Assembly: GCA_037190175.1 (NCBI GenBank) | Contig: JBBCJM010000170.1 | Location: forward strand, 1 to 47,277 | Direction of reading: 5' to 3' | DNA length: 47,277 bases | DNA from: JBBCJM01 sp037190175 | Lineage (GTDB): Bacteria > Pseudomonadota > Alphaproteobacteria > Rhodobacterales > Rhodobacteraceae | Shown: positions 7,468 to 15,085 of the stretch, piece by piece | Position numbering within the stretch: the first letter of the stretch is position 1 | Layout: every line of letters starts with the position of its first letter | Translations under genes and position numbers: made by a program | The notes under the pieces: generated by a model | The model's input: only the letters and a program-made list of their open reading frames with translations | What the model was told of the DNA's origin: nothing | Database searches by the model: none

Positions 7468-8556
7468 ATGAAGAGACGGAACTTCCTGAAGACCGCCGCG
7501 CTGGGCACCGCCGCCACCGCGCTGGCCGCCCCGGCGCTGGCGCAGGCGAACCCCAAGGTCAGCTGGCGCCTGACCTCGGGCTTCCCGCGGGCGCTGGACA
7601 CCATCTTCGGCGCGGCCGACACCTTCGCCAAATACGTCAACGACGCGACCGACGGCAACTTCCAGATCCAGGTGTTCCCGGCGGGCGAGATCCTGCCCAT
7701 GCCCGAGGCGGTGGACGCCGTGGGCTCGAACACCGTCGAGATCGCGCATACCTGCTCCTACTACTACGTGGGCAAGGACCCGACCTTCGCGCTGGGCACC
7801 GCGGTGCCCTTCGGGCTGAACGCGCGCGCGACCAATGCCTGGAACTATTTCGGCGGCGGGGTCGACCTGCTGAACGGCTTCTACGCCAAGCACAACCTCT
7901 ATGGCCTGCCGGCCGGCAACACCGGCGTGCAGATGGGCGGCTGGTTCCGCAAGGAGATCAACTCGGTCGCCGACCTCTCGGGGGTCAAGATGCGGATCGC
8001 CGGCCTCGCGGGCCGGGTGATGGAGGCGCTGGGCGTGGTGCCCCAGCAGATCCCGGGCGGCGAGATCTATTCGGCGCTGGAGCGCGGCACCATCGACTCG
8101 GCCGAATGGGTCGGGCCCTATGACGACGAGAAGCTGGGGCTGAACCGGGTGGCGCCCTACTACTACTTCCCCGGCTTCTGGGAAGGCGGCCCGGCGATCC
8201 ACCTCTTCGTCAACCTCGACCGCTGGAACGAACTGCCCACGGCCTACAAGGCGGTCCTGACCGCGGGGGCGTCGCTGGCCAATGCCTCGATGCTGGCCAG
8301 CTACGACCACAAGAACCCCACCGCCCTGCGCAGCCTGATCGCCGGCGGGGCGCAGTTGCGTGCCTTCCCCGAGGACGTGATGAAGGCGGCGCTGGACGAG
8401 TCGAACAAGCTCTACGCCGGGATTTCCGAGACCAACGCCGACTTCAAGGCGATCTGGGAAAGCCAGCAGGCATTCCGCAACGACTCGAACCTCTGGGCGC
8501 AGGTGGCGGAATACACCTACGACACCTTCATGATCCGCAACCGTCCGCGCGGCTGA
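7468..8556 (+). CDS. dctP: TRAP transporter substrate-binding protein, TakP-like
   Basis: A 362-residue periplasmic solute-binding protein. The N-terminus KRRNFLK followed by an Ala-rich hydrophobic stretch ending ALAQA looks like a Tat signal with cleavage near residue 26. The mature part has segments typical of the TakP group that binds 2-oxo acids with sodium: SGFPRALDTIFG, ASYYYVGKD-like (CSYYYVGKDP), GLPAGNTGVQMGGW and AEWVGPYDDEKLG. That points to pyruvate or another 2-oxo monocarboxylate, but ligand choice cannot be read with certainty. A GAGGAGG site precedes the ATG and a strong terminator follows the gene. Confidence 0.9.
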   Translation: MKRRNFLKTAALGTAATALAAPALAQANPKVSWRLTSGFPRALDTIFGAADTFAKYVNDATDGNFQIQVFPAGEILPMPEAVDAVGSNTVEIAHTCSYYYVGKDPTFALGTAVPFGLNARATNAWNYFGGGVDLLNGFYAKHNLYGLPAGNTGVQMGGWFRKEINSVADLSGVKMRIAGLAGRVMEALGVVPQQIPGGEIYSALERGTIDSAEWVGPYDDEKLGLNRVAPYYYFPGFWEGGPAIHLFVNLDRWNELPTAYKAVLTAGASLANASMLASYDHKNPTALRSLIAGGAQLRAFPEDVMKAALDESNKLYAGISETNADFKAIWESQQAFRNDSNLWAQVAEYTYDTFMIRNRPRG

Positions 8557-8576
8557 CCCTTCGGGATGCGCGGGAA

Positions 8577-8606
8577 GGGGCGGGCCGGGCGGCCCGCCTC
8601 TTTTCG
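8577..8606 (+). terminator. Intrinsic terminator of the TRAP operon
   Basis: An 8-bp perfect stem GGCGGGCC / GGCCCGCC with a 4-base loop, extended by a G-T and a G-C pair, is followed by TCTTTTCG. It lies about 20 bases after the dctP stop. Confidence 0.8.
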
Positions 8607-8635
8607 TTGCAGGGATGAGGGCCCATAGTCTGGCC

Positions 8636-9403
8636 ATGCACCTCGACGTCCTCGACCTGCGCAACTTCTACTACCGGACCCAGCTCGGCCGGGTGGCGCA
8701 GCGCGCGATCCGCGACCAGCTGGTGGCGATGTGGCCCGACACCGCGGGGCTGGCCGTGGCGGGCTTCGGCTTCGCCGCGCCGCTCTTGCGCCCCTTCCTC
8801 GCCGCCTCGCGCCGGGTGCTGGCGCTGATGCCGGCGCCGCAGGGGGTGATGCCCTGGCCGGCGGGGATGGAAAACGTCTCGGTCCTCTGCGAGGAAACCG
8901 CCTGGCCGCTGGCCGCGGCCAGCGTGGACCGGCTGGTGCTGCTGCACGGGCTGGAAACCTCGGAACGGCCCTCGGCGCTGCTGGACGAGGCCGCGCGGGT
9001 GCTGGCGCCGGGCGGGCGGGTGATCTTCGTCGTCCCCTCGCGCACCGGGCTCTGGGCGCGGCGGGAAGGCACGCCCTTCGGCTTCGGCCGCCCCTATACC
9101 GCCACCCAGCTCGAATCGCAGCTGCGCCTGCACGCCTTCACGCCCGAGCGCAGCCTCTCGGCGCTGTTCGCGCCGCCGTTTCCGGGGCGGTTCTGGCTCA
9201 GGACCGCCGAGTTCTGGGAGGGCTTCGGCCGCCGCTTCGTGCCCTGGGGCGCGGGGGGCGTGCTGATGGTGGAGGCGACCAAGCAGGTCTGGCAGCCCGG
9301 CCGCGGCCTGGGCGCCACCGTGCGCCGGCCGCTGCGGGTGCTGGAAGGCATCGCCCAGCCCGCCGGCCCCCGCCCCGCGCCGCAGCCGCGCCGGCAGGGT
9401 TAG
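8636..9403 (+). CDS. Class I SAM-dependent methyltransferase, YafS-like
   Basis: A 255-residue protein with a Rossmann-type SAM-binding core: a degenerate motif I at VAGFGFAAPLL, an acidic segment after strand 2 and a post-motif region LLDEAARVLAPGGRVIFV typical of methyltransferase type 11 proteins. The N-terminus MHLDVLDLRNFYYRT is characteristic of the proteobacterial group that neighbours gloB. The substrate is not known to me. ATG 8636 is preferred to ATG 8615 because it gives the conserved beginning. It converges on the solute-binding protein gene at 9461. Confidence 0.85.
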   Translation: MHLDVLDLRNFYYRTQLGRVAQRAIRDQLVAMWPDTAGLAVAGFGFAAPLLRPFLAASRRVLALMPAPQGVMPWPAGMENVSVLCEETAWPLAAASVDRLVLLHGLETSERPSALLDEAARVLAPGGRVIFVVPSRTGLWARREGTPFGFGRPYTATQLESQLRLHAFTPERSLSALFAPPFPGRFWLRTAEFWEGFGRRFVPWGAGGVLMVEATKQVWQPGRGLGATVRRPLRVLEGIAQPAGPRPAPQPRRQG

Positions 9404-9422
9404 GGCCTGCCGGCACCGCGAA

Positions 9423-9443
9423 CAGGCCGGAAACGCCGGCCTG
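9423..9443. terminator. Bidirectional terminator-like hairpin between convergent genes
   Basis: A perfect 8-bp stem CAGGCCGG / CCGGCCTG with loop AAACG lies in the 57-base gap between the methyltransferase stop (9403) and the binding-protein stop (9461). There is no clear T-run on either side. Confidence 0.5.
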
Positions 9444-9460
9444 CCTTGCGGATTTCGCCG

Positions 9461-10303
9461 CTACTGCAGCAGGCGCGGCTCGCCGGTTTCGGCGGCCGAG
9501 GGATCCAGCCCGTATTTCACCAGGATCTCGACGATCCGGCCGCTTGCGCGCAATTCGGCCAGGTTGTCGTTGATCATCTCCAGCAGCGCGGTGTTTTCCT
9601 TGGTCAGGGGAAAACCGGCCTGCCCCGGCTCCATGCTGGCCTTGATGCCCGGATGGGGCTCGATGACCTCGATCTCCATCCCGCTCAGGGTGCCGGCATT
9701 CCGCGCGCCGATGGTCGCCGCCAGGCCGTTGACGGCAACGTCTATCCGGCCGAGGAACAGATCCTGATACATGGCAACCGCGCTGGGATAGGTGGTGACC
9801 GCATCGCCCAGAACCTGCTTCATGTCTTCCGCCCACAGGGTGCCCTGCACCATGCCGACCCTCACGCTGGACATTTCCTCGACGCTCTTGACGCCAGTGC
9901 GCGAAATCAGCGCCATCTGCTGGAGATAGATCGGATCGGACAGGGCGACGATCTCGGCGCGGGCCGCGGTGCGGAACCAGCCCCCCACCGCCAGATCCGC
10001 CCGGCCGGTGGTCACCGCCTGGATGGCCGCGGCCTGGTCCACGGTCAGCGGCGTGACCGTCAGGCATTCCATTTCCGCGATGGCCGCGAGGATCTCGCCG
10101 TCGATCCCCTCGACCCCGCCATCGGCCGCCAGGTTGGAAATCGGCGGATTGACGATCATGGCGGGGGTGAGCGAGCCCGGATTGACCGTCTGGACCCCGG
10201 GATGGCGCGGCGTGCAGCTGTCCTGCGCGGCCGCCATTCCGGCGCCCATCAGCATCGCGGCAATTGCACCGAAGCCGATCTTGAGCATATTCATCCGTTT
10301 CAT
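9461..10303 (-). CDS. Amino-acid ABC transporter substrate-binding protein (family 3)
   Basis: A 280-residue periplasmic protein with a Sec signal peptide (KRMNMLK then a hydrophobic run ending GMAAAQ) and the bilobed family-3 fold: GIDGEILAAIAE in lobe 1, SDPIYLQQMALI at the hinge and RIDVAVNGLAATIG in lobe 2. The family binds polar amino acids or related compounds. The ATG at 10303 is chosen because GGAGG is eight bases upstream; an earlier ATG at 10318 overlaps that site. The mature region starts unusually, with a Cys (DSCTPRHPG) and a second Cys at MECLTV that could form a disulphide. Last gene of the 13254-9461 operon. Confidence 0.88.
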   Translation of the reverse strand: MKRMNMLKIGFGAIAAMLMGAGMAAAQDSCTPRHPGVQTVNPGSLTPAMIVNPPISNLAADGGVEGIDGEILAAIAEMECLTVTPLTVDQAAAIQAVTTGRADLAVGGWFRTAARAEIVALSDPIYLQQMALISRTGVKSVEEMSSVRVGMVQGTLWAEDMKQVLGDAVTTYPSAVAMYQDLFLGRIDVAVNGLAATIGARNAGTLSGMEIEVIEPHPGIKASMEPGQAGFPLTKENTALLEMINDNLAELRASGRIVEILVKYGLDPSAAETGEPRLLQ

Positions 10304-10344
10304 TTCTGATACCTCCATGTCAGGGACAGACCTTTTCGGTCGCT

Positions 10345-10989
10345 TCAGTAACGTTTCGAAACCCGCCGCTCCATTTCCGAGACGAGGAAGGAAGCGGGCA
10401 CGCAGACAGCCGCATAGAACAGCCCCGCCACGGCCAATGCGGGGAAATACTGGAAGGTATTGGAGCCGACCTCGTAGGCCCGGCTGACCAGTTCGGGCAG
10501 GGCCACCTTGAAGGCCAGCGAGGTGGCCTGGAAGATCAGGATGGCCTGCCCGATCAGCGCCGGCAGCGCGATCCGCAGGCCCTGCGGGATCAGGACATAG
10601 CGGTACATGTCCCGGCGGTTCAGCCCCAGCGCCAGCGCGGCCTCGTGCTGGCCGCCATGCACCCCGTTCAGCCCGGCCCGGATGATCTCGCTGGAATAGG
10701 CCGCCGTGTTCCAGGCGAGCGCGACCACCGCGGTGGTCATCGAGCTGAGGGTCAGATGCAGCGTCGGCATCCCGAAATAGAACAGCTGCAGCAGCACCAG
10801 CGCCGGGGCGCCGCGGCCGAATTCGACGGCGACCAGCGCGCTGTAACGGACCAGCCTGGACCGCGCCTGGACCGCGATGCTCAACAGCAGGCCCAGCGGA
10901 AAGCCGAACAGCAGCGCGAGGCCCGCCACCTGCAGGCTCAGCTTGAAGCCGGCCAGGAAATCGGGCAGCCGGGTCAGGATCGCGTCCAT
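10345..10989 (-). CDS. Amino-acid ABC transporter permease (HisM/GlnP type)
   Basis: A 214-residue inner-membrane protein with about five transmembrane helices and the EAA-like loop EAALALGLNRRDMYRYVLIPQGLR, which docks on the ATPase. The start ATG is one base after the stop of the preceding permease gene, showing translational coupling. It pairs with the 10991-11650 permease to form the membrane heterodimer of one importer. Confidence 0.9.
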   Translation of the reverse strand: MDAILTRLPDFLAGFKLSLQVAGLALLFGFPLGLLLSIAVQARSRLVRYSALVAVEFGRGAPALVLLQLFYFGMPTLHLTLSSMTTAVVALAWNTAAYSSEIIRAGLNGVHGGQHEAALALGLNRRDMYRYVLIPQGLRIALPALIGQAILIFQATSLAFKVALPELVSRAYEVGSNTFQYFPALAVAGLFYAAVCVPASFLVSEMERRVSKRY

Positions 10990-10990
10990 G

Positions 10991-11650
10991 TCATCCCCCC
11001 GCCCATTGGCGCGCGCCCACCGCCCGCAATCTCGCGTCGAGCCGACGCGAAAGCACGGCGATCGGCACGCTGATGACGATGTAGATCAGGCCGACGTAGA
11101 TGAAGACGTCGAGGCCGGACAGGATCTGCTCGGAAACGATGGTGCCGCGGAAGGTGACCTCCATCACCCCGATGGTGGAGGCGATGGAGGAATTCTTCAG
11201 CAGCCCGATCAGATAGGTGGCCGAGGGCGGAATGCAGATCCGCAGCATCTGCGGAATGACCACGTCCCGCAGGGACTGGGCAGGCGTCAGCCCAAGGGCG
11301 GTCGCCGCCTCGAATTGCCCCTTGTGGATGGACAGGATGCTTCCACGATAGATCTCGGCCATGTTGACGGCCGAGATCAGGCCGAAGACGATGATCGCCG
11401 CGACGAAGGGCGAAAGCCGTATCGCCCCGGAACTGATGCCGAAGAACACCACGAACAGCCAGACGATGGGCGGAATGCTGCGGACCATGGCGATCACCAC
11501 GATCATCAGCGCCCGGGCGGCCAGGAAACGCGACATCCGCAGCAGCGCGACGGGAAAGCCCATGAGGGCGCCGATGGCGAAGGACAGGAAGGTGACCCCG
11601 AAAGTGGCGCCCAGCCCCAGCAGGATGAAGTTGTAATGCCACAGGCTCAT
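10991..11650 (-). CDS. Amino-acid ABC transporter permease (HisQ/GlnP type)
   Basis: A 219-residue permease with five or so hydrophobic helices and the conserved loop FEAATALGLTPAQSLRDVVI. Its ATG overlaps the stop of the ATPase gene (ATGA at 11650-11647), which fixes the start. A far longer open frame upstream is only the antisense or overlapping frame of the ATPase gene and is not used. Confidence 0.9.
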   Translation of the reverse strand: MSLWHYNFILLGLGATFGVTFLSFAIGALMGFPVALLRMSRFLAARALMIVVIAMVRSIPPIVWLFVVFFGISSGAIRLSPFVAAIIVFGLISAVNMAEIYRGSILSIHKGQFEAATALGLTPAQSLRDVVIPQMLRICIPPSATYLIGLLKNSSIASTIGVMEVTFRGTIVSEQILSGLDVFIYVGLIYIVISVPIAVLSRRLDARLRAVGARQWAGG

Positions 11651-12402
11651 CGGCTGGTCACCGCGCGCAGGAAACGTTTCGCCCGCTCGGTCTGCGGATT
11701 GCGCATCACCTCGCGGCTGACGCCCTGTTCCACCACCACGCCATCGGCCATGAACATGACGTGGTCCGAGACGTTCTCGGCGAACTGCATCTCGTGGGTG
11801 ACCACGATCATCGTCATGCCGCTCTGGGCCAGGTCGCGCATGGTGGCCAGCACGTCCAGCCCGAGCTCGGGGTCCAGCGACGAGGTCGGCTCGTCGAACA
11901 GCATGACCTCGGGGTTGAGCGCCAGCGCCCGGGCGATGGCGATCCGCTGCTGCTGGCCGCCCGAGCATTGTGCCGGATAGAGCGGGGCCTTGTCGGCCAG
12001 GCCCACCCGGTCGAGCAGGCGGCGCGAGACCTCGTCCGCCTCGGCCCGGCGGCGGCCCAGCGTCCTTTCCTGCGCCAGCGACACGTTGCGCAGCACCGAG
12101 AGGTGGGGGAAGAGGTTGAAGCTCTGGAACACCATGCCGATCCGCCGCCGGACGGCGAGGTATTCGCGGCGGGAATGCGCCCGGCTCATGTCCAGCTCGA
12201 TGTCGCCGATGGCGACGCGGCCCGAATCCGGCGGCTCGAGAAAGTTGATGCAGCGCAGCAGGGTGGACTTGCCCGAGCCGCTGGGCCCGATGATGGCCAG
12301 CACCTCGCCCTTCTTCACCCGCAGCGACACGTCCTTCAGGACCTGGGTCGGCCCGAACGACTTCGAGACGTGGCTGAGTTCGACGGCCGGCCGTTCCTCC
12401 AC
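11647..12402 (-). CDS. Amino-acid ABC transporter ATP-binding protein
   Basis: A 251-residue ATPase of the GlnQ/HisP type. Walker A GPSGSGKST is at residues 39-47, the signature is CSGGQQQR (Cys replaces the usual Leu), and Walker B is VMLFDEPTS followed by the H-loop VVTHEMQFA. The start is GTG at 12402, with GGAGG eight bases upstream lying inside the end of the preceding lactonase-like gene. The 3-base spacing from that gene and the overlap with the next permease mark one operon. Confidence 0.93.
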   Translation of the reverse strand: MEERPAVELSHVSKSFGPTQVLKDVSLRVKKGEVLAIIGPSGSGKSTLLRCINFLEPPDSGRVAIGDIELDMSRAHSRREYLAVRRRIGMVFQSFNLFPHLSVLRNVSLAQERTLGRRRAEADEVSRRLLDRVGLADKAPLYPAQCSGGQQQRIAIARALALNPEVMLFDEPTSSLDPELGLDVLATMRDLAQSGMTMIVVTHEMQFAENVSDHVMFMADGVVVEQGVSREVMRNPQTERAKRFLRAVTSR

Positions 12403-12405
12403 CGC

Positions 12406-13254
12406 TCAGCCCTCCGGCTCGTGCAGCGCCAGCACCACGCCGGGGTGGCTGTCGGACACCGACCTGTATCGCTGCGCCACCTGCGGGTCGTGGCCGGGGA
12501 TGACATGCGCCGGCGAACTGGCCAGCCGGCGGATCCGGTCGAAGCTGTCCAGCGTGTCCACCACGCTGGCCACGATGGGGAAGGGCGCGTTGTTGGTGAA
12601 ATTCGCATAGTAATGCGTGGCATCGCCGGCCAGCAGCACCCGCCCGCGCGCGGTCTCGACGGCGACCCCCTGAAGCCCCGGCGTATGCCCCGGCAGCGGG
12701 TGGAGCGAGACGCCGGGCGCCAGCACCGCGTCCCCGTCGTGAAACACCACCCGCCCGGCGAACAGCAGGTCGATGAAGGTCGCGATGTCCGCCGCCGAAT
12801 AGGCCGATTTCAGGAAGTCGTGCAGCATGGCCGGCCCGGTGACATGGGCGACCTCCTTCCTCTGGATATGGAAGCGGGCCGCGGGGAACGCATTCAGGAA
12901 CCCCACATGGTCGAAATGCAGGTGGGTGACGATCACATCCGTCACCGCCCGCGGGTCGATGCCCAGCAGCCCCAGCGCGTCGGGCGGGTCGAGGAAGAAC
13001 TGCGGATTGTAGGTGCCGCGCCACATCTCGTTGCGGCGCCGCGCCTCCTCGGGGCTGAAACCCGTGTCGACCACCAGGGTGCGGTCGGCGTTGCGGATCA
13101 CCCAGTAGTAATAGTCGATCGGCTCCTGCACCGGCTCGCCGCCGGTTTCTTCGAAGAAGTTGGTGGTATTGGTCAGGAAGGTCTCTCTGGAGCTGCGGTC
13201 GGTCCGCGTGGCGAACCGGATCGCATAGACTTCATGGGTGTCGCCCGTCGCCAT
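12406..13254 (-). CDS. Metallo-beta-lactamase-fold hydrolase, N-acyl-homoserine-lactonase family
   Basis: A 282-residue enzyme with the two-metal motif HLHFDH at 111-116, a third histidine at 190 (PGHTPG), a bridging aspartate at 211 (LAGDATH) and a last histidine at 255 (IPGHDP). These residues define the AttM/AiiA-like lactonase group, which opens lactone rings. It heads an operon with an amino-acid importer, so a catabolic lactone (for example one formed from a hydroxy-amino acid) is at least as likely a substrate as a quorum-sensing signal. ATG 13254 follows a GGGAGA site. Fold call is firm; substrate is not. Confidence 0.8.
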   Translation of the reverse strand: MATGDTHEVYAIRFATRTDRSSRETFLTNTTNFFEETGGEPVQEPIDYYYWVIRNADRTLVVDTGFSPEEARRRNEMWRGTYNPQFFLDPPDALGLLGIDPRAVTDVIVTHLHFDHVGFLNAFPAARFHIQRKEVAHVTGPAMLHDFLKSAYSAADIATFIDLLFAGRVVFHDGDAVLAPGVSLHPLPGHTPGLQGVAVETARGRVLLAGDATHYYANFTNNAPFPIVASVVDTLDSFDRIRRLASSPAHVIPGHDPQVAQRYRSVSDSHPGVVLALHEPEG

Positions 13255-13375
13255 CACTCTGTCTCCCGGAGATTTCTCGGCACGTTCCTCGCCGCGGGGG
13301 GCCCGCCCATGCCCGCGGCGCCGGGCGATCCCGTCGCCCCTCGCCTTCGCAGCCTGCGATGCCGGCATTTCGTCT

Positions 13376-13412
13376 GTCAAGATGTCTTCAGTATGTCTAC
13401 AAGAATATTGAC
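13376..13412. promoter_or_regulatory. Repeat cluster in a divergent intergenic region, candidate GntR operator
   Basis: In the 207-base gap between the lactonase-like gene (minus) and the reductase gene (plus), ATGTCTTC (13382-13389) and ATGTCTAC (13393-13400) are direct repeats 11 bp apart. They are flanked by GTCAAGAT (13376-13383) and ATATTGAC (13405-13412), which form a near-perfect inverted pair (7 of 8). The region is locally A+T-richer than its surroundings. The likely binder is the GntR protein encoded at 14308. Confidence 0.4.
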
Positions 13413-13461
13413 CAGCCGGCCGACGCCCTGTAACCCAAGGACCGGACCGAGGGAGGACACC

Positions 13462-14268
13462 ATGGCGAAGATGGCCGGACTGGGGCGTGTGGGCATCGTC
13501 GGCGGCGGGGGCTGGCTGGGCTCTACCATCGCCCGCGCCGTCATCTCCTCCGGTCTGGTGGGGCCGGAGGACCTGATCTGCTCCTACCGCGGCGGCGGGC
13601 CGCGGGCGGACCTGCCCTGCCGGTGGACGGCCGACAACCGCGAGCTGGCCGGGGCCGCCGATATCATCCTGCTCTCCGTGCAGCCCCGCGACTGGCCGGC
13701 GGTGAAGATCGACGCCCGGGGCAAGCTGGTCGTCTCGGTCATGGCGGGGGTGAGCATCGCCGCCATCGCGGCCTCGACCGGCACCGGGCGCGTGGCGCGG
13801 GCGCTGCCCAATGCGGCGGCCGAGGTGCTGTGCTCCTATACCCCCTTCCATGTCGCCTCGCCCGATCCCGAAGACGCGGAGCGGGTGCGGGCGCTGTTCT
13901 CCGCCTGCGGCATGGTGGACGAGGTGGCCGAGGAGCGGTTCATCGACTATTTCGTGGCGATGTCGGGCTCGGGCCCCGCCTTTCCCGCCCTGCTGGCCGA
14001 GGCCCTGATGGACGACGCGGTGGAGCGCGGGCTGCCGCCCGGCGTGGCCATGCGGGCGGCCCAGCAGGTGATCGTCGGCGCCGGGCGGCTGCAGGAACAC
14101 GGTGCCGCCTCGCCCGCCGACACGGTGCGCGCCTTCGTGGACTACGACGGGACGACGGCTGCAGGCATCCGCGCCATGCAGGCCGCCGGCTTCGGCCGGG
14201 CCGTCCGTCTGGGGCTGGAGGCCGCCCTTGCGAAGGGCCGGCAGATGTCGGACGATCACCTCCCATAG
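13462..14268 (+). CDS. Pyrroline-5-carboxylate-reductase family protein
   Basis: A 268-residue NAD(P)-dependent reductase. The dinucleotide-binding loop is VGIVGGGGWLG near residues 10-20, and the C-terminal dimerisation domain carries the signature AMSGSGPAFP followed by a MDDAVERGLPP helix and a DYDGTTAAGI segment. ProC reduces pyrroline-5-carboxylate to proline. Here the gene sits beside an amino-acid importer and a GntR regulator rather than among biosynthesis genes, so it may reduce a related cyclic imine during catabolism. It begins with GGGAGGACACC before the ATG. Confidence 0.78.
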   Translation: MAKMAGLGRVGIVGGGGWLGSTIARAVISSGLVGPEDLICSYRGGGPRADLPCRWTADNRELAGAADIILLSVQPRDWPAVKIDARGKLVVSVMAGVSIAAIAASTGTGRVARALPNAAAEVLCSYTPFHVASPDPEDAERVRALFSACGMVDEVAEERFIDYFVAMSGSGPAFPALLAEALMDDAVERGLPPGVAMRAAQQVIVGAGRLQEHGAASPADTVRAFVDYDGTTAAGIRAMQAAGFGRAVRLGLEAALAKGRQMSDDHLP

Positions 14269-14307
14269 GGGATGCGGGGGCTCATGCCGCAGCAGGAAGA
14301 AGAAGCG

Positions 14308-15024
14308 ATGGAAGCGCCGGCCGTCAGCCGCAGGACAAGCTGTTCCCGCGACCTGCGGCACCGGATCCTCACGCAGGAGCTGGAGCCGGGCAGCCCGCTG
14401 GACGAGGTGGAACTGGCCGCGACCTATGGCATCTCGCGCCCGCCGCTGCGCGAGATCCTGCGCGAGCTGGCCGGCGAGGGCTATGTCGAGCTGCGCGAGA
14501 ACCGCGGCGCCTCGGTCACGCCGATGACCCACAAGACGTTGCGCAACTTCTTCAGCGCCGCGCCGATGATCTATGCCGCCACCACCCGGCTGGCCGCCTT
14601 TCACGCCACGCCGAAGCAGATCCTGCGGCTGAAGGAGGCGCAACGGGCCTTCCGCCAGGCGATCCGCGCGGGCGGGGCGGCCGACCGCGCGCTGGCGAAC
14701 GTGCGGTTCCACGAGATCATCGGCGAGATGGCGGACAACGAATATCTGATGCCCGCCCTGCGCCGCCTGCTGATCGACCATGCCCGGATGAGCATCACCT
14801 TCTACAACCCCCGCCGGCTGGCCCCGGTCGCGCAGGAGCAGGCCCGGGCCGCCGACCAGCATGACGAGCTCATCGCGCTGATCGAGGCGGGGCAGGGCGA
14901 GGCGGCCGGCACCCTGGCCATCGCGCATTGGGAGCTGTGCCGCGCCGAGTTCGAGAGCTTCGTGGCGCCCGAAAGCCTCCCGCTGCGGCAGAGCATGTTG
15001 GAGGGCCTGCACGGGGTGCCGTGA
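14308..15024 (+). CDS. GntR family transcriptional regulator (FCD type)
   Basis: About 238 residues, with an N-terminal winged helix-turn-helix (LDEVELAATYGISRPPLREILRE-like region split around residues 34-56) and a helical C-terminal FCD-type effector domain with the metal-site pattern FHEIIGEMADN and a late AIAHW helix. The start is placed at ATG 14308, eight bases after AGGAAG; ATGs at 14272 and 14284 are possible and would add 12 or 8 residues. It lies just downstream of the reductase gene and probably controls the divergent operons around 13255-13461. It converges on the aldehyde dehydrogenase gene at 15086. Confidence 0.85.
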   Translation: MEAPAVSRRTSCSRDLRHRILTQELEPGSPLDEVELAATYGISRPPLREILRELAGEGYVELRENRGASVTPMTHKTLRNFFSAAPMIYAATTRLAAFHATPKQILRLKEAQRAFRQAIRAGGAADRALANVRFHEIIGEMADNEYLMPALRRLLIDHARMSITFYNPRRLAPVAQEQARAADQHDELIALIEAGQGEAAGTLAIAHWELCRAEFESFVAPESLPLRQSMLEGLHGVP

Positions 15025-15085
15025 CGGCCCGTGGCACCGCGTGGTGCGGGGCCGGCCGGCAGGGGTTCCCCGACCCGCGCCCATG

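Noticed and set aside
12406..13254. Quorum-quenching acyl-homoserine lactonase
   Set aside because: The family motif is there, but operon context with an amino-acid importer does not support a signalling role; only the fold-level call is kept.
15034..15047. Small hairpin GCACC-N4-GGTGC between the convergent GntR and aldehyde dehydrogenase genes as a terminator
   Set aside because: A 5-bp stem without a T-run is expected by chance in this composition.
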